From contig JAHQYM010000011.1 of assembly GCA_024421095.1 (NCBI GenBank), forward strand, positions 1 to 45,153: a stretch of 45,153 nucleotides of DNA, in the 5' to 3' direction. A model generated the notes under the pieces. The model saw only the letters and a program-made list of their open reading frames with translations, ran no database searches and was not told the DNA's origin. The first letter of the stretch is position 1. Every line of letters starts with the position of its first letter. This DNA is from Acidimicrobiia bacterium. GTDB lineage: Bacteria; Actinomycetota; Acidimicrobiia; Acidimicrobiales; Aldehydirespiratoraceae. Below, in pieces: positions 39,949-45,153 of the stretch. A program made the position numbers and the translations under genes.

Positions 39949-40028
39949 TTTGTATTGTGTTAGGATTTGCTTTGGCCATCCACTCGGCTAACCTCAAACA
40001 TAAAGCACCGCACACGAAAGGAACGACA

Positions 40029-42056
40029 ATGAGCAACACCAACACCGAGGCTCAAGGTTCACCCGAAGCTCAAGGTTCAATTGAGGTCTACGAAAACGAA
40101 GCGCGCAGATTCCCCCCAGCTACGGCATTTAGCGAAGCGGCACTAATCAAAGACCGCTCTATCTACCACCAAGCCGACCAAGACTACGCCGCTTTTTGGG
40201 CTCGCCAAGCACGAGAGTTGTTGACTTGGAACCGCGACTTCAGCAAAGTCCTTACCTGGGATTTACCGTATGCCAAATGGTTTGAAGACGGCACACTGAA
40301 CGTCTCCGAAAACTGCCTTGACCGCCACGTAGCGTCAGGGTTGGGCGACCGCATCGCCTACCACTGGGAAGGCGAACCTGGCGATACCCGCACCATCAGC
40401 TACGCTGAGCTACTAACTGAAGTCCAAAAGTTCGCCAATGTCTTGAAAAGTTTTGGGCTCACAAAAGGCGACCGGGTAGCCATCTACATGCCGATGATCC
40501 CCGAGTTGCCAATCGCCATGCTGGCCTGCACACGCATCGGTGTTGCACATTCGGTGATCTTCGGTGGATTCTCGCCCGACGCGATCACCGACCGTTGCGA
40601 AGATGCCCAAGCTCGTCTCATCATCACCGCCGATGCCGGCTACCGCCGAGGTGCCCCGTCCGCCTTGAAACCCAATGTGGACGCAGCCCTCAACGCCGCT
40701 GCGTCATCAGTTGAAAACGTCATCGTGGTAGACCGTTGCGGCACAAACCCAAACATGGTGCCGCAAAGAGACCACTGGTGGCACGATTTGATGACAAGCG
40801 CAGCGCCGCAATGTGCGCCTGAACCGATGGCTGCCGAACAGTTGCTGTACCTGCTCTACACCTCTGGCACCACAGCCAAACCCAAAGGCATTATGCACAC
40901 CACCGGCGGTTACCTAACCCAGGTGGCATTCACCCACAAATATGTGTTCGACATAAAACCCGAAAGCGACGTGTATTGGTGTGCAGCCGACATCGGCTGG
41001 GTGACGGGACATTCCTACATTGTCTATGGGCCGCTCACCAATGGTTGCACCTCAGTAATGTATGAGGGCACCCCAGACACCCCCCGCCCCACCAAACGGC
41101 ACGGCAACCAAGCACAATGGCACAAAGACCGGCTTTGGGACATCGTAGAACGTTACCGCGTGACCCAACTTTATACCGCCCCCACCGCTATCCGCACATT
41201 CATGAAATGGGGCGAGAACTGGCCAAACAAACACGACCTTTCAAGCCTGCGCGTATTGGGAACTGTTGGCGAACCCATCAACCCTGAAGCCTGGATGTGG
41301 TATCACAAACACATCGGCGGTGGCTCCTGCCCGATTGTCGACACTTGGTGGCAGACAGAAACTGGTTCCCACATGATCACTCCTTTGCCGGGTGTGACCA
41401 CCACTAAACCGGGTACTGCCACCCAAACCATTCCCGGCGTGTACGCTGAAGTGGTAGACGACAACGGTAAACCAATTGAGGTCGGTGGCGGGTACCTGAC
41501 TATCACCCGCCCCTGGCCATCAATGTTGCGGGGCATTTGGGGAGACCCGCAACGCTATCACGACACCTATTGGTCAACCTTTGAAGGCCGCTATTTCGCT
41601 GGTGACGGTGCGCGCATCGATGCCGACGGCGACATCTGGCTTTTGGGTCGGACCGACGATGTGATGAACGTGTCTGGCCATCGCATATCCACCGCCGAAG
41701 TAGAAAGCGCGCTCGTTGACCACCCCGCGGTAGCCGAAGCTGCGGTTGTTGGCAGCAAAGACGAAATCACTGGGCAAGCTATTGTCGGCTACGTGATATT
41801 GATTGGGTCAAAGCTGCCTTCAGAAGCGTTACGTGAAGAAATACGCTTACACGTCGGCACCAAACTCGGCCCCACCGCACGACCCAAAGCAGTGTTCTTA
41901 GTGCCCGACCTTCCCAAAACCCGGTCCGGCAAAATCATGCGCCGTTTGCTGCGTGATGTGGCAGACGGCCGAGACCTAGGCGACACCACCACACTCGCCG
42001 ACCCTGACGTAGTAGCGGCAATCCGCGAGGGTGCCGATCAACACCAAGAAGAGTAG
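40029..42056 (+). CDS. acs: Acetyl-CoA synthetase (acetate--CoA ligase)
   Basis: [68 protein letters not shown]. Confidence 0.95.
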   Translation: MSNTNTEAQGSPEAQGSIEVYENEARRFPPATAFSEAALIKDRSIYHQADQDYAAFWARQARELLTWNRDFSKVLTWDLPYAKWFEDGTLNVSENCLDRHVASGLGDRIAYHWEGEPGDTRTISYAELLTEVQKFANVLKSFGLTKGDRVAIYMPMIPELPIAMLACTRIGVAHSVIFGGFSPDAITDRCEDAQARLIITADAGYRRGAPSALKPNVDAALNAAASSVENVIVVDRCGTNPNMVPQRDHWWHDLMTSAAPQCAPEPMAAEQLLYLLYTSGTTAKPKGIMHTTGGYLTQVAFTHKYVFDIKPESDVYWCAADIGWVTGHSYIVYGPLTNGCTSVMYEGTPDTPRPTKRHGNQAQWHKDRLWDIVERYRVTQLYTAPTAIRTFMKWGENWPNKHDLSSLRVLGTVGEPINPEAWMWYHKHIGGGSCPIVDTWWQTETGSHMITPLPGVTTTKPGTATQTIPGVYAEVVDDNGKPIEVGGGYLTITRPWPSMLRGIWGDPQRYHDTYWSTFEGRYFAGDGARIDADGDIWLLGRTDDVMNVSGHRISTAEVESALVDHPAVAEAAVVGSKDEITGQAIVGYVILIGSKLPSEALREEIRLHVGTKLGPTARPKAVFLVPDLPKTRSGKIMRRLLRDVADGRDLGDTTTLADPDVVAAIREGADQHQEE

Positions 42057-42066
42057 ACTTGACACC

Positions 42067-42906
42067 ATGATTAACACAGCAAAAACTTTCGCACTACTGA
42101 GCTTGCTTGGCGGCCTAATAATCGTTGCGGGCGGCGTGATCGGCAGCAGCACCGGTTTGGTAATCGGACTAGTGATCGCTTTGGTGATGGTTGGCGGTTC
42201 CTACTGGTTTAGCGACAAACTAGCAATCAAATCAGCTCGCGCTGAAGCTGTCACCCGTGCCCAAGCACCGCAATATTATGCGATCATGGAAGACCTAACC
42301 GCACGGGCAAAGATGCCGATGCCAAAGCTTTATGTGTCACCCAACCCCCAACCAAACGCTTTCGCTACGGGACGCAACCCGAACAACGCAGCCGTGGCTG
42401 TGACGGTTGGATTGTTGGAACGCATGAACGCCGATGAACTGCGCGGCGTGTTAGCCCACGAACTCGCCCATATCCGTAACCGTGACATCCTCATAGGTTC
42501 GGTGGCTGCGGCGATCGGGATGGCAATCACTTTCGTTGCCAACATGATGATGTGGGGAGCAATTTTCGGAGGTGGCGACCGTGACCGCAACCCGATCGGG
42601 CAACTCGCCTTCGCCATACTCGCGCCAATCGCCGCGACGATTATTCAAGCCGCGGTAAGCCGCAGCCGTGAGTTTCAAGCCGATGCATCAGCCGCCAAAC
42701 TCATCGGCAGCGGCGCACCTCTAGCTAGCGCTCTTGAGAAGCTCGAACGGGGCGCGCAGGCCATACCAGTGAACGTCAACCCGAACCAAGCGAGTGCCTA
42801 CATAGTCAATCCGCTGAGCGCCCAAGCCCGTGGCAGCGGCGGGAGCAGGCTGTTCAGCACTCACCCCCCAACCGCCGAAAGGATTGCCCGTCTGCGCACA
42901 ATGTGA
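42067..42906 (+). CDS. htpX: HtpX-like zinc metalloprotease
   Basis: [18 protein letters not shown] (HExxH), [28 protein letters not shown]. Confidence 0.92.
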   Translation: MINTAKTFALLSLLGGLIIVAGGVIGSSTGLVIGLVIALVMVGGSYWFSDKLAIKSARAEAVTRAQAPQYYAIMEDLTARAKMPMPKLYVSPNPQPNAFATGRNPNNAAVAVTVGLLERMNADELRGVLAHELAHIRNRDILIGSVAAAIGMAITFVANMMMWGAIFGGGDRDRNPIGQLAFAILAPIAATIIQAAVSRSREFQADASAAKLIGSGAPLASALEKLERGAQAIPVNVNPNQASAYIVNPLSAQARGSGGSRLFSTHPPTAERIARLRTM

Positions 42907-43114
42907 AACCCACACCGGCGCTAGATCTGAGGGGGTGGGTGGTGCCTAGGGGCGGGCGCCGCAGCTGGGTTAGGTGGAACCCCCGAACCATGCGTCGTCC
43001 ACGATAACATGGCAGGATATAGCAACGTTAAGGCTGATTTCGCGCCACGGATTCTGATTTTTGTTACGCTACATTGGGAGGGGTTGGTGGTCTTAGAAAA
43101 GGAGGCTTCGTCCG

Positions 43115-43444
43115 ATGGGTTCTCAGCAAAGAAGCTACAAGAAGTTTTTGACTGCGGAGCAGAAGTACGATTTGTGGGTACGGATGCTTTCTGGGCAGAT
43201 CACACAAGCCGAGGCGGCTGCTGTGGCTGGTGTGGACCGGTCGGTGATCGCCCGGCTGCGGGCGGTGGCTCGCGACGGGGCGGTAGCGGCGTTGGCTTCG
43301 TCGAAGCCGGGTCAGCCTCGTCAGTCCCGAGCGGAGGCGACCGAGACCGCAGCGTTGCGCTCGGAGGTGGAACGGTTGGAGCGTGCCGTGGTCGAACAAG
43401 CCGAAGAACTGGCGGTGCTGCGCGAAAAAACGGGTAACCGATGA
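43115..43444 (+). CDS. IS3-type transposase N-terminal/orfA-like protein (part of a decayed element)
   Basis: FLTAEQKYDLWVRMLSGQITQAEAAAVAGVDRSVIARLRAVA (helix-turn-helix) followed by a leucine-zipper-like segment ALRSEVERLERAVVEQAEELAVLREKTG. Confidence 0.65.
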   Translation: MGSQQRSYKKFLTAEQKYDLWVRMLSGQITQAEAAAVAGVDRSVIARLRAVARDGAVAALASSKPGQPRQSRAEATETAALRSEVERLERAVVEQAEELAVLREKTGNR

Positions 43445-43508
43445 GCGGTCCTGTCCCCACCGGCGTTGATGGGACCCGGAAACGAAGGATTGCGAAGCGC
43501 AAGTAACC

Positions 43509-43730
43509 GTCCTGTCGCCACCCGCGTTGATGGGACCGCCAAGACTGTGTTGTTGGGGTTGATCGACGATGCCGTCGCCGCGGGTTGGACGCGCAGCCGG
43601 GTGTGTTTGGTGCTGGGCGTGTGACCGTCGCCGGGCGTGGCGCTGGATGCCGCGCCGAGGGAACCCTCGACGATGCCCGCCTAGGTGGCTGGTCCGAAAT
43701 GCCGATTTCGCTCGACACGCAAACTTCTGA
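43509..43730 (+). pseudogene. Frameshifted, truncated continuation of the transposase
   Basis: PVATRVDGTAKTVLLGLIDDAVAAGWTRSRVCLVLGV* continues in the +1 frame as DRRRAWRWMPRRGNPRRCPPRWL. No DDE catalytic domain visible. Confidence 0.6.
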
Positions 43731-43788
43731 CCTGGGGTTTTACTTCACCAGTTTGGCGATTTTGGTAGAAAAACACCAGCCACCTAGG
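43680..43788. repeat. 14-bp perfect inverted repeat flanking about 81 bp
   Basis: cctaggtggctggt (43680-43693) and accagccacctagg (43775-43788). Confidence 0.75.
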
Positions 43789-43891
43789 GGTGTTATTCCG
43801 ATTCCTGCCGGTGCGGAGGGTTCACATGAACGCAAATTGTCGATGGTGGAACACGCAACCAACCCCGCGAGATGCCGTTTGGTGGTTGGTG

Positions 43892-45153
43892 TCAGGGTTG
43901 TGGTGGGGTTGGTAGGTCCAAAGCTCGCACTAGGAAGGTTGCCATTTCGGCGCGGGTTACGGAACCGTTGGGGCAGTAGCGCAACGGATCGGTGCCGCAG
44001 CCGACGGTTATGCCTGCCGCGTGGATTGCGTCGATGTTGGCGGCGTGGGTGTTTGTGGTGTCTACGTCGGTGAACCCGGCTGGTTGTACGGGTTCCAGAT
44101 CGAAGGCGCGCACCAGGAACGTTGCCATCTCCGCACGTGTTACGAGATCGTTGGGGCAGTAGCGCAACGGATCGGTGCCGCAACCGACTGTTACGCCCGC
44201 GGCGTAGAGTGCGTCGATGTTGGGGGCGTGGGTGCTTGCGGAGTCAACGTCGGTGAACCCGGCCGGTTGCGCGGGTTCCAGATCGAGGGCGCGCACTAGG
44301 AAGGTTGCCATCTCCGCCCGGGTGAGTGGGTCGTTGGGGCAGTAGCGCAACGGGTCGCTACTACAACCTTCGGTTATGTCAGCGGCGTAGAGTGCGTCGA
44401 TGTTGGGGGCGTGGGTGTTTGTGGTGTCTACGTCGGTGAACCCGGCTGGTTGCACCGCCCCGTCGTCAGTTTCAGGATCGGTGCCGGGGTCGTCGGCAGC
44501 AGTCTCGTCCGTCTCGTCGGTGCCGGTGTCGTCGGTGTCGTCAGTCCCGTCGGTGCCGTCAGTCCCGTCAGTCCCGTCGGTGTCGGGGGGCGCGGTTGTG
44601 GTTAGGGGCACAGTTGTGGTTGGGGGCACGGTTGGGGTTGGTGTGAAAGTTGGGGTGAAAGTTGGCGTGTTGCGGGTTGGTTGGAGGTTGCTGGGCGGGG
44701 ATATGAAGACGTAGGAGTTTCGGTAGGTGGGGTGACGGAACAGGTGGTCGTCGCCGTCGGCGATGCGCAGGTTGATCCTTTTTCGGTCGGTGCCGGCGTT
44801 GTCGGTTAGCGTCAAAGACAACCGGGCGAACCGGTCGCCGGCGGGGATGGTCACGGTTTTTTCTTCTATACGGAAATCGCCGGGGTTGTCTTCGTTCTGC
44901 CATTCGACCGCGGTGCTTGAACCGAGCACTTCAACAGTGATGTCAAGATCGGATTCCACGGGTCGGTTCGTCGCGATCGGTAGGGATACGATGCTGCCAC
45001 GAACCCCCGAGGTAGAGTACCCGAAAGTTTTGGTGGGCGCTACCGACCCGATCAGAACCAGGTCATTCCCCGAGTAACGGGCCACAACAGAATCAGGGAA
45101 ACGAACCACCTGAGTCCCAGTGCAATCAGGTATTGGGGCTAAAGTTCCTCCAG
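43892..45153 (-). CDS. Cell-surface protein with Thr/Pro and Thr-Asp-Gly linker and three C-terminal SLH domains; N-terminus lies outside the window
   Basis: Three copies of FTDVDxxxTHAxNIDAxxAAxxTxGCxxDPLRYCPNxxxTRAEMATFLVRAxDL. Frame stays open to the window edge (GGTLAPIPDCTGTQVVRFPDSVV...). Confidence 0.88.
   Translation of the reverse strand, partial: GGTLAPIPDCTGTQVVRFPDSVVARYSGNDLVLIGSVAPTKTFGYSTSGVRGSIVSLPIATNRPVESDLDITVEVLGSSTAVEWQNEDNPGDFRIEEKTVTIPAGDRFARLSLTLTDNAGTDRKRINLRIADGDDHLFRHPTYRNSYVFISPPSNLQPTRNTPTFTPTFTPTPTVPPTTTVPLTTTAPPDTDGTDGTDGTDGTDDTDDTGTDETDETAADDPGTDPETDDGAVQPAGFTDVDTTNTHAPNIDALYAADITEGCSSDPLRYCPNDPLTRAEMATFLVRALDLEPAQPAGFTDVDSASTHAPNIDALYAAGVTVGCGTDPLRYCPNDLVTRAEMATFLVRAFDLEPVQPAGFTDVDTTNTHAANIDAIHAAGITVGCGTDPLRYCPNGSVTRAEMATFLVRALDLPTPPQP

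Noticed and set aside
43448-43537. CRISPR-like pair: 29-bp repeats (gtcctgtc[c/g]ccacc[g/c]gcgttgatgggacc) separated by 32 bp, like type I-E geometry
   Set aside because: Only two copies and no cas genes. The repeats translate as PV(P/A)T(G/R)VDGT(R/A)K within the decayed transposase, so an intragenic 61-bp duplication explains them better.

Overview
The window looks like a chromosome segment from a high-GC actinobacterium. An Acidimicrobiia-type lineage is my inference from gene content and protein style; I did not search any database. Accessory left part (1-11 kb): a restriction-modification (RM) locus with two different DNA methyltransferases, an IS30 remnant, truncated gene fragments, a DUF1295 membrane enzyme, an aspartate dehydrogenase-like gene, an alpha/beta hydrolase, a lipoprotein and a phase-perfect 24-bp tandem repeat of about 650 bp. 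Core part: a heme biosynthesis cluster (hemA, hemD, hemC, GPP34 gene, hemB, hemL) with a compact Dam-like methylase/nuclease pair inserted between hemD and hemC; then an ADP-ribosylglycohydrolase, serS, a caa3-type cytochrome c oxidase operon (ctaC/D/E, subunit IV, ctaG), ctaB and ctaA. Next come a tRNA Glu-Asp-Phe cluster, malic enzyme, purB, purA, clpB with a HAIR-like operator, acs and htpX. The right edge has a decayed transposase and a triple-SLH surface protein that runs off the window. The most interesting signal is at the head of the oxidase operon: a COX1 homologue whose six canonical heme/CuB histidine positions all appear to be non-histidine, followed by a degenerate COX3 homologue and a CtaF-like membrane protein. 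It looks like a 'pseudo-oxidase' module co-transcribed with an intact oxidase. All assignments come from reading the translated sequence; no searches or alignments were run.
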